A stretch of 64,000 bases of DNA from contig NZ_PUIA01000074.1 in the NCBI RefSeq assembly GCF_002967715.1, positions 1 to 64,000 of the forward strand, read 5' to 3'. The stretch comes from Blastopirellula marina. GTDB lineage: Bacteria > Planctomycetota > Planctomycetia > Pirellulales > Pirellulaceae. Position numbers and translations under genes: made by a program. Below, piece after piece: positions 36,111-47,390 of the stretch. Positions within the stretch are counted from its first letter, which is position 1. The number at the start of each line of letters is the position of its first letter. The notes beneath the pieces are model-generated. The model worked only from the letters and a program-made list of their open reading frames with translations. It made no database searches and was not told where the DNA came from.

Positions 36111-36382
36111 GGGGCCACCTCTTGCTGGAGATGATCCCTATCTTGAATTCGGGTTACGATACCCACGACAACGAAGAAACCAAGTCCCCAGCCGAATGCC
36201 AATGGGAAGATTCCTCCGAGGATCGCGGAGAAGAAAAAGCTGATTCCCACGGCGAATAGCCGAAGGATGCCAAGAAGCGGTGCATAGGGGCTAGTGTGAG
36301 AGGTCGCATTGCGAAGTCCCATGGCATGCACTGCCCCAAGGATAATTCCACTCAAAAACCATCCGCCGAAGATCCATGTCAC
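36107..36382 (-). CDS. atpR: N-ATPase accessory membrane protein AtpR
   Basis: A 91-residue protein with about three membrane helices (FGGWFLSGIILGAVHAMGL, LLGILRLFAVGISFFFSAIL, LAFGWGLGFFVVVGIV). AtpR is found only in N-ATPase operons and is thought to interact with the c-ring through conserved arginine residues; arginines sit at the edge of or inside helices here. Translation starts with GTG, and the start overlaps the atpQ stop by one base (TAGTG). Assignment rests on size, hydropathy and position. Confidence 0.85.
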   Translation of the reverse strand: MTWIFGGWFLSGIILGAVHAMGLRNATSHTSPYAPLLGILRLFAVGISFFFSAILGGIFPLAFGWGLGFFVVVGIVTRIQDRDHLQQEVAP

Positions 36383-36668
36383 TAGATTCTTCCTTTCAAT
36401 GCTTGCCAGGCCGCAAAGCTGCCCAATATCGTACCAAGCGTAAGTAGCATCAACGTAAAGTGCACACCGGTGTTAAAACGCATGTCCAGATAATGCCCTG
36501 CCATTGCTCCGCCGACCGATGCCAACGCAATGGGCCAACCGACCATTCCCAGCACAGCCAGAGAATGCCAGAATGATCGGGCTCCGTGTTCTCGGCGACC
36601 ATGGCGTGAAATATCCCGCTGGACCGCTGTACGCAGCTTACGACGGCGTCGGTCATGAAATGAATCAT

Positions 36669-36672
<4 letters not shown>
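36382..36672 (-). CDS. atpQ: N-ATPase accessory protein AtpQ (AtpZ/AtpI-like)
   Basis: A 96-residue protein with a basic N-terminal 30 residues (DRRRRKLRTAVQRDISRHGR) and two membrane helices (SLAVLGMVGWPIALASVGGA and FTLMLLTLGTILGSFAAW). This is the layout of AtpZ/AtpI-type assembly or ion-transport factors; in N-ATPase operons the gene at this position is called atpQ. It overlaps atpC by four bases and atpR by one. Function is proposed to be in ring assembly or cation supply. Confidence 0.85.
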
Positions 36673-38524
<1,852 letters not shown>

Positions 38525-38599
38525 TTATCGTTTTGTGTCTTGTCGAAATCATGACCTCAAGGAAGCTCATTCTCAGTACAAACTGCGGAGAAGCGCTGT

Positions 38600-40777
38600 T
38601 TAGCGTGTAGCCTCTGGACGCAGCGACTGCAGATAGGAAAGCAGGTCGGATAGTTGCTCCGCGGAAAGGGTTTTTTGGATGTCATTCGGCATGATAGATG
38701 TGTTGCTGGGACGGATCGCTTCAATGGATGCATTGGGCAGGGTGACGGATTTCTCCTGATCGATTCCTAAGCGTAGGTGGTCGGTGCCTTCGCCTAGGAT
38801 GATACCGCTGTGAGTCTTGCCATCGGAAGTAGCAACCACATAAGGAGCAAACCCTCGAGCGAACGTTGCGTTTGGAAATAGAATCGATTCCAACAAGTCG
38901 CGACGAGAGCGACTTTGGCCGATGGTGCTCAGGTTGGGGCCTACCTGTCCTCCCTGATCAGCGATTTGATGGCATTTGCTGCATGTCGCCTGGGTTGAAA
39001 AAAAGACTTCGCGACCCCGTTGGGAATCACCGTTTGCGAGTTCGGATTCGATCTTGAGCAACGTCTCCTGCTGCGACTGGGAAAGTGGCTCTCCCATGGA
39101 CGCGGCAGGAATCTCCAGCCACGGACTATCTGGCAGTTTCTCCGATAGCCGTAGTAATTCCGCCAAGGCCAGAGAGGCACCTTCACTTACGGTCTGGTCT
39201 TGGTCGAGGACTGCTTGACGAAGGAGATCACGTCGATCTCCCCGAATCAAGAAGAGAATTACCGCGTGTTGTAGGAGCGGATCACTCTTCGTTTGCGGAA
39301 GTGAGGCAAGAAGACTTTTTGTGAAGTCATCGCTGCGAATTCCCCAGTGACTGAGCGTTGCCAGGGCATTTCGCCGCTCGGCAGGCGATCCATCCAGTGC
39401 CATTATTAGCAGACGTGGTGCCAACTGCGCACGATCCTGGCCAGGCGGAAGGTCCAACAGTGCGCGAGCTACGGTTTGACGAATCCTTGGGCTCTCGGAT
39501 TCCAACAGGTCCCCCAGTTGTCCTAATGACTCATTGGACTCCTGGCGACGAAGTTGCCATAGACGCTCGATTTCTTTCACTTCGTCCGTCTTGGTGGCGT
39601 CGTTGGTGTCCTGATGAGTTTGCGACCGGCGAATACGGTAGATTCCTCCTTGGATATGTGCTTTGGCAACACCAGATTGAGGACAACCGATGCGAAACCA
39701 GCCTCCTGTATCGATGACCAGCAGCGATCCGTCTGTTGCTTGAAGGACATCTGTCGGATGAAAATCTTTGTCCGAAGAAACGAGAAAGTCGTCGAGTTTC
39801 TCGACTTGGTAGGTGGTTTGATTAGGCTTCAAGCGTACTTGGACGATTCGGTTCGTATTGAATTGGGTGATAAAAAGCGATCCGTTTGTATCGGGGCCCC
39901 AGATGTTCCCTTGGAACCGACACAGTCCCGATACCGCCACATGACCGAAATTGTGGAGTTCTGGGAGTAGAGGCCCAGTCCGAACAAATTCGCGCCCTAG
40001 ACTCTCCGCAAAGTCCTCGCGCGGATACACCCCGCCGTATTGCCAGTGAACCAGACAGTCACCTCGCGGCTGAGAGTACATCAAGTTAACAGTCCCCAGC
40101 ATATCCCCTTCCGGGGTAAAGACGACTTCGACGGGGTTATCCATGCCTCCCGTTGCGAATGTCTGGACATCGCTTCCATCAGGAAGGCTTGAGAAAATTC
40201 GGGCGGCTTTACCTTGGCTGATGAGCTCTCCATCTGCATCGCGGATCTCGTGCCCATGGCGACCTTCACACCAGTAAATACGCCCCTCAGGGCCTAAAAA
40301 GGGGCCATGGACGTCCGCCGCATTGCCGGTATAACCAAAGTCTCCGACGATTTTCTTTCTAACGTCGGCTACACCATCGTCATCGGTATCTGTCAGCTTC
40401 CATATCGCGCCGCTAGATGCGACGTAAAGGGAACCGTCCAACCAAAGGCATCCCTGAGGAAAAGTCATTCGATCCGCGAAGGTCGTCGCTTTGTCAAAGA
40501 TTCCGTCGCCATTCGTGTCTTCCAAGCGCCGAATGAAATTGGGTAGCCTCTTCTCCAATTCGGCTCGAGGAAGATTTTCGCCGGCACTGGCCGCAACATA
40601 TAGCCTGCCTTGATCGTCGAAGTCTGCCATCATCGGGTGGCTTACCAGTGCAGATGATGCGGCCAATTCCACCGTGTAACCTTCTGGAAGCTGAAAGTCG
40701 CCAGGCTGAAACTCCTCTCCATAGGCAAACGCCATCGGCAGAGTGAAAACAACGGCAATTAAGAGATGCAAATACAT
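38600..40777 (-). CDS. PVC-type heme-binding protein with propeller, HEAT and cytochrome c domains
   Basis: A 725-residue exported protein. The start at MYLHLLIAVVFTLPMAFAYGEE gives a signal peptide; the longer frame is unlikely. Residues about 30-400 form a glucose/sorbosone-dehydrogenase-like propeller (LVSHPMMADFDDQGRLYVA, DTNGDGIFDKATTFAD, GNAADVHGPFLGPEGRIYWC). Residues about 435-590 contain HEAT-like helices (RQTVARALLDL, RRNALATLSHWG). A cytochrome c-type domain follows with CSKCHQ near 599 and the C-terminal NDIQKTLSAEQLSDLLSYL. This composition is typical of PVC-superphylum heme proteins. A quinoprotein-like sugar oxidation has been guessed for the family but not shown. Confidence 0.88.
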   Translation of the reverse strand: MYLHLLIAVVFTLPMAFAYGEEFQPGDFQLPEGYTVELAASSALVSHPMMADFDDQGRLYVAASAGENLPRAELEKRLPNFIRRLEDTNGDGIFDKATTFADRMTFPQGCLWLDGSLYVASSGAIWKLTDTDDDGVADVRKKIVGDFGYTGNAADVHGPFLGPEGRIYWCEGRHGHEIRDADGELISQGKAARIFSSLPDGSDVQTFATGGMDNPVEVVFTPEGDMLGTVNLMYSQPRGDCLVHWQYGGVYPREDFAESLGREFVRTGPLLPELHNFGHVAVSGLCRFQGNIWGPDTNGSLFITQFNTNRIVQVRLKPNQTTYQVEKLDDFLVSSDKDFHPTDVLQATDGSLLVIDTGGWFRIGCPQSGVAKAHIQGGIYRIRRSQTHQDTNDATKTDEVKEIERLWQLRRQESNESLGQLGDLLESESPRIRQTVARALLDLPPGQDRAQLAPRLLIMALDGSPAERRNALATLSHWGIRSDDFTKSLLASLPQTKSDPLLQHAVILFLIRGDRRDLLRQAVLDQDQTVSEGASLALAELLRLSEKLPDSPWLEIPAASMGEPLSQSQQETLLKIESELANGDSQRGREVFFSTQATCSKCHQIADQGGQVGPNLSTIGQSRSRRDLLESILFPNATFARGFAPYVVATSDGKTHSGIILGEGTDHLRLGIDQEKSVTLPNASIEAIRPSNTSIMPNDIQKTLSAEQLSDLLSYLQSLRPEATR

Positions 40778-40802
40778 GCGGAAGACTCCATAAGAATTGA
40801 GA

Positions 40803-42353
40803 CTAGACTTCCCTGACAGCAACGGCCCGGCGAAGCAGATTATGCGTAATCTGCTGTACGCGTGCATCAGGTCCGTGCGGTCTGCTCCAGTGAGACCAGG
40901 GCAGCACATGCCCAGGCGGGCTACTCAACCCTTGGGCCCAAAATATAGTGGCCGCATTAAAGACGTAGTTCCCTTTGGGGCCAGGATAGATGGTCGCAGT
41001 CCACTGCTGTGGATTAACGCCCCCTTGCCAGGCAGTTCCGCCGGCAACTACCTCTAGTCCATCGATCTCGGGAGGATCGCCGTGGTACTCCCAACCGACC
41101 AGGCCAGGAATTGCTTCTCCTTGCTTGACTCCGGTACCGGCAAAGATCCAATGTTCAGGCTTGACAACGGTCCAATCACCTCCGCCATTCACGGGGCGGA
41201 CGTTTCGAGCACCCATCAGCAGGCCTTCGTCTGGACCGCGATGAGGAAAAGGCCCATGGTCTTTATCGCGTGTCACCGCATGCGACTCGCCTCCACCGTA
41301 GGGACCTCCGCGGAAGATAATTCGGTTCGCTACGCCGTCGGTGCTCTCACGGAACGGGGTTACCCAGCACACACTATTGCCGGAAAGAAACAGTAAATTC
41401 ACTCCTTCGTCTCGCAGTTTCTCTACGGAGTGAAACTGGCGGATATCCCAGTATTCGTCGTGCCCTACGCTGATGAACGCTTTGCATTTCAGACCGCGTT
41501 CTGGGGTTAGCATATCACTATTGGAACAGTAGGTGACATCGTAGCCGTTCTGTTCCAGCCAATATGCAAGCGGAAACTCGAAGGGGAGAAACTCACCAGA
41601 GCCGACGGTTCTCGGGTCGTCGACCACTCCATTGTGTTGAGCTTCGCGGGCATAGGGACGATCAAAGCTGACATCGGCCCATGGTCCCTGTACGCCGCGA
41701 GGGTGGGTGTAAATTGAATAGTTATTGGGCCATCGATTGTAGGCTTGCCAAGTGTTGTCGCTTACTTGAAAAAGAATATCGGCTGGTCGATTGTCTCGCA
41801 CGACGAAGACGATGTGACTCTGCCAATAGGACTCGCCCGGCTGTGGAATGGTAGTAAGCCTGCCGACATAAACTCCACTTAACCAGTCTGCAGGAATGTC
41901 AATCGTCAGCGACGGCTTCCAGAGGCACTCGTGCAGGTTCTTTTCGCCTGGACTTGGTGTTGGCTGCTCGGTCGCTTCCAAGGGGCCGTACTTCTTAATT
42001 AGCCGGGCACCTTTGCCACCATAGTATCCCATCCTAAAGAGTTCGAGGGTAAACGTCCGTGACGGCTTGCAGGACACCATCACATCAATGGATTCGCCTG
42101 CCTCGACACTTTGCTTGGAGCAATACCCTTCTATCCAAGGAGAGCGGAATCCATCTCCGTCAACTCGTACCCGAGTAAGCTGCCAATCGTCGGCACCAGC
42201 CAAAGCATTCTCCTGCAGAATCAGCTTCGATGTGGTAGGGGCATCGGCGGCGTGAGCTTTCGAGGTAAGTATTGGCGCAGAACTCAGCATCGATGCGGAT
42301 AGGGTGCTCTTCAAGAACACGCGACGCGGCACCTTGGAGGGACCTTCACTCAT
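40803..42353 (-). CDS. Tat-exported N,N-dimethylformamidase-like protein
   Basis: A 516-residue protein with a Tat signal (VPRRVFLKSTLSASMLSSAP, cleavage near AHAAD). The body resembles the C-terminal domain of the N,N-dimethylformamidase large subunit: FRMGYYGGKGARLI near 105, VFVVRDNRPADILFQVSDNTWQAYN near 180, and a glutamine-amidotransferase-like part with GLKCKAFISVGHDEYWDIRQ near 290 and LLFLSGNSVCWVTPFRE near 325. Many planctomycetes and actinobacteria have such secreted homologues whose substrate is not formamide. It ends 25 bases before the heme-binding gene, so they are probably co-transcribed. Function beyond the fold is unknown. Confidence 0.78.
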   Translation of the reverse strand: MSEGPSKVPRRVFLKSTLSASMLSSAPILTSKAHAADAPTTSKLILQENALAGADDWQLTRVRVDGDGFRSPWIEGYCSKQSVEAGESIDVMVSCKPSRTFTLELFRMGYYGGKGARLIKKYGPLEATEQPTPSPGEKNLHECLWKPSLTIDIPADWLSGVYVGRLTTIPQPGESYWQSHIVFVVRDNRPADILFQVSDNTWQAYNRWPNNYSIYTHPRGVQGPWADVSFDRPYAREAQHNGVVDDPRTVGSGEFLPFEFPLAYWLEQNGYDVTYCSNSDMLTPERGLKCKAFISVGHDEYWDIRQFHSVEKLRDEGVNLLFLSGNSVCWVTPFRESTDGVANRIIFRGGPYGGGESHAVTRDKDHGPFPHRGPDEGLLMGARNVRPVNGGGDWTVVKPEHWIFAGTGVKQGEAIPGLVGWEYHGDPPEIDGLEVVAGGTAWQGGVNPQQWTATIYPGPKGNYVFNAATIFWAQGLSSPPGHVLPWSHWSRPHGPDARVQQITHNLLRRAVAVREV

Positions 42354-42760
42354 TGGAGCTTCCGATTCATAGGTGATTGAGGGGAAACCGTATCTTCATT
42401 CACGTAAACCAGCGCAGTGATCCACTGGTAGAGGCTGTTTGTGAATTGGAGATTCGATTGATGGATGGCAATCGCAAGATACATCCATTTGCGGGTGGGA
42501 TATCCGACGAGTGGGGGTCTCGGCGAAATTGGGAGGGAATCTGATAACTGGTGATATCTGCTTAGTATACCGAATGCTACGCCCGTTCAAAATTCAAATT
42601 GTCCAAACAAAATAAAATGTGATTCGTCGATCAGAATGTCTCGTACGCTTGAAAATAATGAGAAAAACGAGAAGCGGGTGCCAGAATTCGCGGGCGTTTT
42701 GAAAGCATTAGGTTAGGTAATATGGTACGGGATTCTGATTTCGGTTTGAGACTTATTGTC
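42354..42760. other. Intergenic stretch, no gene seen
   Basis: About 400 bases between two minus-strand genes. It is AT-rich around 42590-42670, which suits a promoter for the dimethylformamidase-like gene. No terminator, repeat or small ORF stood out. Confidence 0.35.
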
Positions 42761-43771
42761 TTAGCTGTTGTAGCTTGAAGTGTACGATGTCAGTGCTTTG
42801 ACATAGTTGGCACGCTCGTATGCTGAGGGGTTCTCGCAGTGGCTACGGCTCATGCATCCACGCAGTTGGAAAATCGATTCATAATCATGTTCTACCATCC
42901 AACTCTCAAGCTCTTGTAAACATTTGAGAATTACGTGGGGGCCATTAGTGAGAAGCGTTGAGACCATCATGGCGACATCCGCACCCGCCAGAAGTGACTT
43001 GAGGACGTCCGAGGCGGAATGAATTCCACTTGTAGCAGCCAGGGAAGCGGAAAGATGTTCTCGCAGGATAGCAATCCACCGTAGCGGCAAACGCAACTCA
43101 CCTGGATGGCTTAACTCGAGATGTGGTTGAACTTGGAAGTTATTGATATTAATTTCCGGTTCCAGATATCGATTGAATAGGACAAAGCCATTGGCCCCGG
43201 CTTTCTCTAGTCGCAGCACGAAGTTGGGGAGAGCCGTGATGAAAGGTCCCATCTTCACGGCAATGGGTATCGAAACGACGCTCCGGACCTCTTCGACCAA
43301 ATTTAAATATCGCTGTTCGACTTCTGCGGATGTAGTGCTTGGGTCGGTCGGAACGAAGTAGATGTTCAGCTCCAAGGCATCCGCACCGGCGTCGGCGAGC
43401 ATTCGCGAGTAGCGTCCCCAACCATGCGGAGAACACCCATTGAGACTGGCAATCACCGGTATGTCGACCAGCGATTTCGCGGACTGAATCAACTTTATAT
43501 ACTGGCGTGTTCCGACGTTGTAATGACTAACGGCGGGCAGGAATCCGCTTGCCTCAGCCGAGACTTCAGCCTGGAAGTCGCTCAGACGGAATAGTTCCAT
43601 CTCTTCATGTTCCATCTGCTCTTCAAACAGAGATGGCAGCACAACGGCTGCCGCACCAGCATCGGCGAGTGCTTTAATTTGATCGAGGTTACCTGTCAGC
43701 GGTCCTGCTCCGGCAATGATTGGACTTGATAGATCGAGTCCAAGGTACCTGGTTTTCAGCTCAACACTCAT
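42761..43771 (-). CDS. Dihydroorotate dehydrogenase-like flavoprotein (PFOR-associated)
   Basis: A 336-residue TIM-barrel FMN protein. MSVELKTRYLGLDLSSPIIAG starts it and gives a four-base overlap with the PFOR gene. The FMN-binding layout of class 1 DHODs is present (SSPIIAGAGPLTGN, IPVIASLNGCS, IPIAVKMGPF, ATSGIHSASDVLKSLLAGAD). However, the active-site loop normally reading N-x-S-C-P after GADALELN is replaced by IYFVPTD, so the catalytic cysteine or serine is missing. True pyrimidine synthesis is therefore unlikely. The gene is often found behind PFOR, and an electron-transfer or oxidoreductase role tied to pyruvate metabolism is an inference. Confidence 0.82.
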   Translation of the reverse strand: MSVELKTRYLGLDLSSPIIAGAGPLTGNLDQIKALADAGAAAVVLPSLFEEQMEHEEMELFRLSDFQAEVSAEASGFLPAVSHYNVGTRQYIKLIQSAKSLVDIPVIASLNGCSPHGWGRYSRMLADAGADALELNIYFVPTDPSTTSAEVEQRYLNLVEEVRSVVSIPIAVKMGPFITALPNFVLRLEKAGANGFVLFNRYLEPEININNFQVQPHLELSHPGELRLPLRWIAILREHLSASLAATSGIHSASDVLKSLLAGADVAMMVSTLLTNGPHVILKCLQELESWMVEHDYESIFQLRGCMSRSHCENPSAYERANYVKALTSYTSSYNS

Positions 43772-46700
43772 GTCTTCTCCTCCGAGTCGGCTATTTCTCG
43801 TTCGATATGACCCATCTGTTCGTAGTAGTGCCACTGATCGTCGATATCTTGTTGGGCCAGTTCAAGCAAGTGTTTTGCATGTTCCTGAGATGTCTGGTTG
43901 AGCATCGCGAACCGACCTTCTTTGGCGGCGAACTCCTTCAAGGGTATCGAAGGCTTATGGCTATCGAGTTTGAACGGATGTTCTTCGCCGTGAGCTCGAC
44001 GAGGATCATAGTGATATAGTGGCCAAAATCCGGAATTCACGGCATCTTTCTGGTGCGTCATGCCTGTACGCATATCGATGCCATGGGCAATACATTGTGA
44101 ATAGGCCAGGATGAGTGAGGGCCCTTGATAGGAGTCGGCATCCATCAAAGTGCGAATTGCTTGGGCAGGGTTGGCACCGATCGCAATTTGAGCGACGAAC
44201 ACGCCGCCGTAGGAAACCGCCAACATCCCAAGGTCCTTCTTGCGGTTGGGCTTACCTTGAGCCGCAAACTTGGCCATAGCAGCTCGTGGAGTTGCCTTGG
44301 AAGCCTGTCCACCGGTGTTTGAGTAGACTCCGGTGTCTAAGACCAGGACGTTAATGTTCGCTCCGGAAGCGAGGACATGATCAAGGCCCCCGAATCCAAT
44401 GTCGTAAGCCCAGCCATCTCCCCCGACGATCCAAACGCTTTTCCGAATCAACGCGTCCAGTAAATCCAAAAGGTGAGCAGAGGTCGGAGACTCTATTTGC
44501 TGGAGGCTTGCTCGGAGCTGAGTGACTCGCTCTCGTTGCGCGTAAATCGCTTCGTCGTCATTCTGCATCGCATGAATGACATCTTGGACGAGAGTACTCC
44601 CCACTTGCTTCTCAATCTGTTGAAGCAGAGCCGCTGCCGTACTTCTCTTCTGATCCAAAGCAAGGCGCATTCCAAGCCCGAACTCGGCGTTATCTTCAAA
44701 TAGCGAGTTCGACCACGCAGGACCACGCCCAGAGCAATCGTGGGCCCAGGGGGTCGTAGGTAGATTGCCTCCATAAATCGAAGAGCAGCCGGTCGCATTT
44801 GCAGCCAGCAAACGATCGCCAAATAGCTGAGTTAATAGCTTAAGATAAGGCGTTTCTCCACAACCTGCACAGGCACCTGAAAACTCGAACAGTGGTTGGA
44901 TTGTCTGCGAACCTTTGACGGTAGCAAGTTTGACGTCCCGTCGATCTGTCTCTGGTAAACGTCTGTAGAATTCAAAGTTTTTGCGCTCGACCTCTAGGTG
45001 CTCTTCCTTCGGACACATGTTGATTGCTTTGTGACGTATTACTTCCTTACTTCTCGCCGGACAGACGTCGACGCAAACACCACAACCAGTGCAACCGTCG
45101 GGGGCAACTTGGATAACCATTGCCTCTGCATGCGTGTCCTTGCTGGGCCACAACTTGCTGCGGAATGTAAGCGGGGCTTCTTCTTCAATGTAATCAGCAT
45201 CGAACACCTTCATGCGGATAGCTGCGTGAGGGCACACCAACGCACATAGACCACACTCGATGCAGATATCAGGGTCCCAAATCGGAATCTCCCGGGCGAT
45301 ACTACGCGTTTCAAAGCGAGATGTACCGGTTGGGAAAGTTCCATCTGCGGGCATCGCGCTCACCGGAAGGAGATCCCCTTTGCCGGAGATCATCAACGAA
45401 GTGACACGCTTCACGAAGTCGGTTGCGTCGGTCGTCACAGGCGGACGACGGTTCAATTCGCCTGATTTCTCCGTTGGAATTGGAATTTCATGCAAGCTAT
45501 TCAGCGCCATATCGACGGCTGCAAAATTTCTTTCAACAACGGATTCTCCTAACTTGGCGTAGGTACCAGAGATCGCATGCTTGATGTGATCGATAGCTTC
45601 GGAAATAGGCATTAAGTCGGTCAAAGCGAAGAAGCAAGTTTGCATCACCGTATTGATGCGCCCGCCAAGTCCTGCTTCTTTTGCTACGCGGTAGCCATCG
45701 ATCGCGTATAACTTGAGCCCTTTATCGATAATTTGAGACTGAACTTCCAATGGCAGACGCTGCCATACTTGCTGTGGAGGTTGAGACGTACAAAGAAGGA
45801 ACGTTCCCCTGTCTGCGACGCGTTCCAGCACGTCCATTCGGTGGAGTAACTCTTCCTGGTGACAAGCTACGAACTGCGCTTTTTGGATCAGGTAGCTCGA
45901 CGCGATCGGCCTAGGGCTGAAGCGTATATGCGAAACGGTCGCCGACCCCGACTTTTTTGAGTCGTAAACGAAGTAGCCTTGGGCGTAAAGCGGGGTCGAT
46001 TCGCCGACAATCTTGACCGTGTTCTTATTAGCGCCAACCGTTCCGTCGCTTCCCAGACCATAAAACACTGCGCGGAAGATGTCGTCGGGTTCAGAATCCA
46101 ATTCGGAGTCCCACTTCAAGCTAAGGTGCGTAACGTCGTCGTGGATGCCGATGGTGAACTTTCGCTTGGGTTCGGGGTGATCTAGCTCCTCAAATATGGC
46201 TCTTGCCATGGCGGGCGTGAACTCTTTGGATGACAAACCATACCGGCCTCCAATCACCAACGGCATCGAGGAGCCGTGCCATGCTTCACTTAGAGTGGTT
46301 ACTACGTCTTGATATAAGGGTTCTCCAGCCGATCCAGGCTCTTTCGTACGGTCGAGAACAGCGATTCTGCGCGTTGTCGTTGGAAGAGATTTTACGAACG
46401 ACTCTGCATCCCAAGGGCGGAACAGCCGGATTTTGAGTACCCCGATTTTGTTGCCAGCGGCTATTTCCTCATTGACAACTTCTTCCACCGCACCACATCC
46501 CGATCCCATCAGGATAATCACTGAGTGAGCATCCTTAGCACCGACGTAGTCAAACAATTGGTACCGGCGTCCCGTAAACGTCGCCAAACGATCCATAGTG
46601 CGCTGCACGATGGATGGAGCGGTTGCATAGAACGGATTGATGGCTTCTCGCGCCTGGAAGAAGACATCAGGATTCTGAGCCGTCCCGCGTAGCATGGGCC

Positions 46701-47352
46701 TCTCGGGGTCCAAGGACCTGCGTCGGTGCTCGGCGACCATATTGTCGTCAATCATCTCCCGCATAGTTTCCACTGAGATCGCTTCAATTTTGTTGATTTC
46801 GTGGGATGTGCGGAAGCCATCAAAGAAATGCACAAAGGGAATGCGACTTTGGAGCGTTGCTGCTTGAGAGATAAGTGCGAAGTCGTGTGCTTCTTGAATG
46901 TTACTAGCACAAAGCATGCCCCACCCGGTTGCTCTGACTGCCATAACATCGCTGTGATCGCCAAAGATCGACAAGGCATGGGTGGCGATGGAACGGGAGG
47001 CGACATGAAAGACCGCAGGCGTCAATTCACCCGCGATCTTGTACATATTCGGGATCATCAATAATAATCCCTGCGACGCTGTAAATGTCGTTGCCAGTGC
47101 ACCAGCTTGCAGTGCTCCGTGTACGCTTCCCGCGGCACCTCCTTCGCTTTGCATTTCAATCACGCGTGGCACGGCGTCAAAAATATTTTTCCGTTGGGTT
47201 CCAGCCCAGGCGTCGGCGAACTCTCCCATCGGCGATGCAGGGGTGATCGGGTAGATGGCGATTACCTCGTTTGTTAGATAGGCAATCTCAGCTGCTGCTC
47301 GATTACCGTCCCACGTAACATACTTGGTAGAAGGTTTGTTTTCGGTAATCAT
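43768..47352 (-). CDS. nifJ: Pyruvate:ferredoxin (flavodoxin) oxidoreductase
   Basis: An 1194-residue single-chain PFOR that interconverts pyruvate plus CoA with acetyl-CoA, CO2 and reduced ferredoxin. The N-terminal pyrimidine-binding domain starts IYPITPASPMGE near 35; two [4Fe-4S] motifs CIECGLCALVCP near 695 and CTGCGVCVDVCP near 752 follow; CAGCGETPY near 826 supplies ligands of the proximal cluster; the TPP-binding part GDGWAYDIGFGG near 976 continues to LDTGVYSNTGGQ. Length matches NifJ. It lies between ppsA (38 bases) and the DHOD-like gene (4-base overlap). Direction (pyruvate breakdown or reductive synthesis) is not fixed by sequence, but PEP synthase next door favours use in gluconeogenesis as well. 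Confidence 0.95.
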   Translation of the reverse strand: MITENKPSTKYVTWDGNRAAAEIAYLTNEVIAIYPITPASPMGEFADAWAGTQRKNIFDAVPRVIEMQSEGGAAGSVHGALQAGALATTFTASQGLLLMIPNMYKIAGELTPAVFHVASRSIATHALSIFGDHSDVMAVRATGWGMLCASNIQEAHDFALISQAATLQSRIPFVHFFDGFRTSHEINKIEAISVETMREMIDDNMVAEHRRRSLDPERPMLRGTAQNPDVFFQAREAINPFYATAPSIVQRTMDRLATFTGRRYQLFDYVGAKDAHSVIILMGSGCGAVEEVVNEEIAAGNKIGVLKIRLFRPWDAESFVKSLPTTTRRIAVLDRTKEPGSAGEPLYQDVVTTLSEAWHGSSMPLVIGGRYGLSSKEFTPAMARAIFEELDHPEPKRKFTIGIHDDVTHLSLKWDSELDSEPDDIFRAVFYGLGSDGTVGANKNTVKIVGESTPLYAQGYFVYDSKKSGSATVSHIRFSPRPIASSYLIQKAQFVACHQEELLHRMDVLERVADRGTFLLCTSQPPQQVWQRLPLEVQSQIIDKGLKLYAIDGYRVAKEAGLGGRINTVMQTCFFALTDLMPISEAIDHIKHAISGTYAKLGESVVERNFAAVDMALNSLHEIPIPTEKSGELNRRPPVTTDATDFVKRVTSLMISGKGDLLPVSAMPADGTFPTGTSRFETRSIAREIPIWDPDICIECGLCALVCPHAAIRMKVFDADYIEEEAPLTFRSKLWPSKDTHAEAMVIQVAPDGCTGCGVCVDVCPARSKEVIRHKAINMCPKEEHLEVERKNFEFYRRLPETDRRDVKLATVKGSQTIQPLFEFSGACAGCGETPYLKLLTQLFGDRLLAANATGCSSIYGGNLPTTPWAHDCSGRGPAWSNSLFEDNAEFGLGMRLALDQKRSTAAALLQQIEKQVGSTLVQDVIHAMQNDDEAIYAQRERVTQLRASLQQIESPTSAHLLDLLDALIRKSVWIVGGDGWAYDIGFGGLDHVLASGANINVLVLDTGVYSNTGGQASKATPRAAMAKFAAQGKPNRKKDLGMLAVSYGGVFVAQIAIGANPAQAIRTLMDADSYQGPSLILAYSQCIAHGIDMRTGMTHQKDAVNSGFWPLYHYDPRRAHGEEHPFKLDSHKPSIPLKEFAAKEGRFAMLNQTSQEHAKHLLELAQQDIDDQWHYYEQMGHIEREIADSEEKT

Positions 47353-47390
47353 GGCAGGTCCTCGCTAGGGTGTGGGGTGGGTGGATCAAG

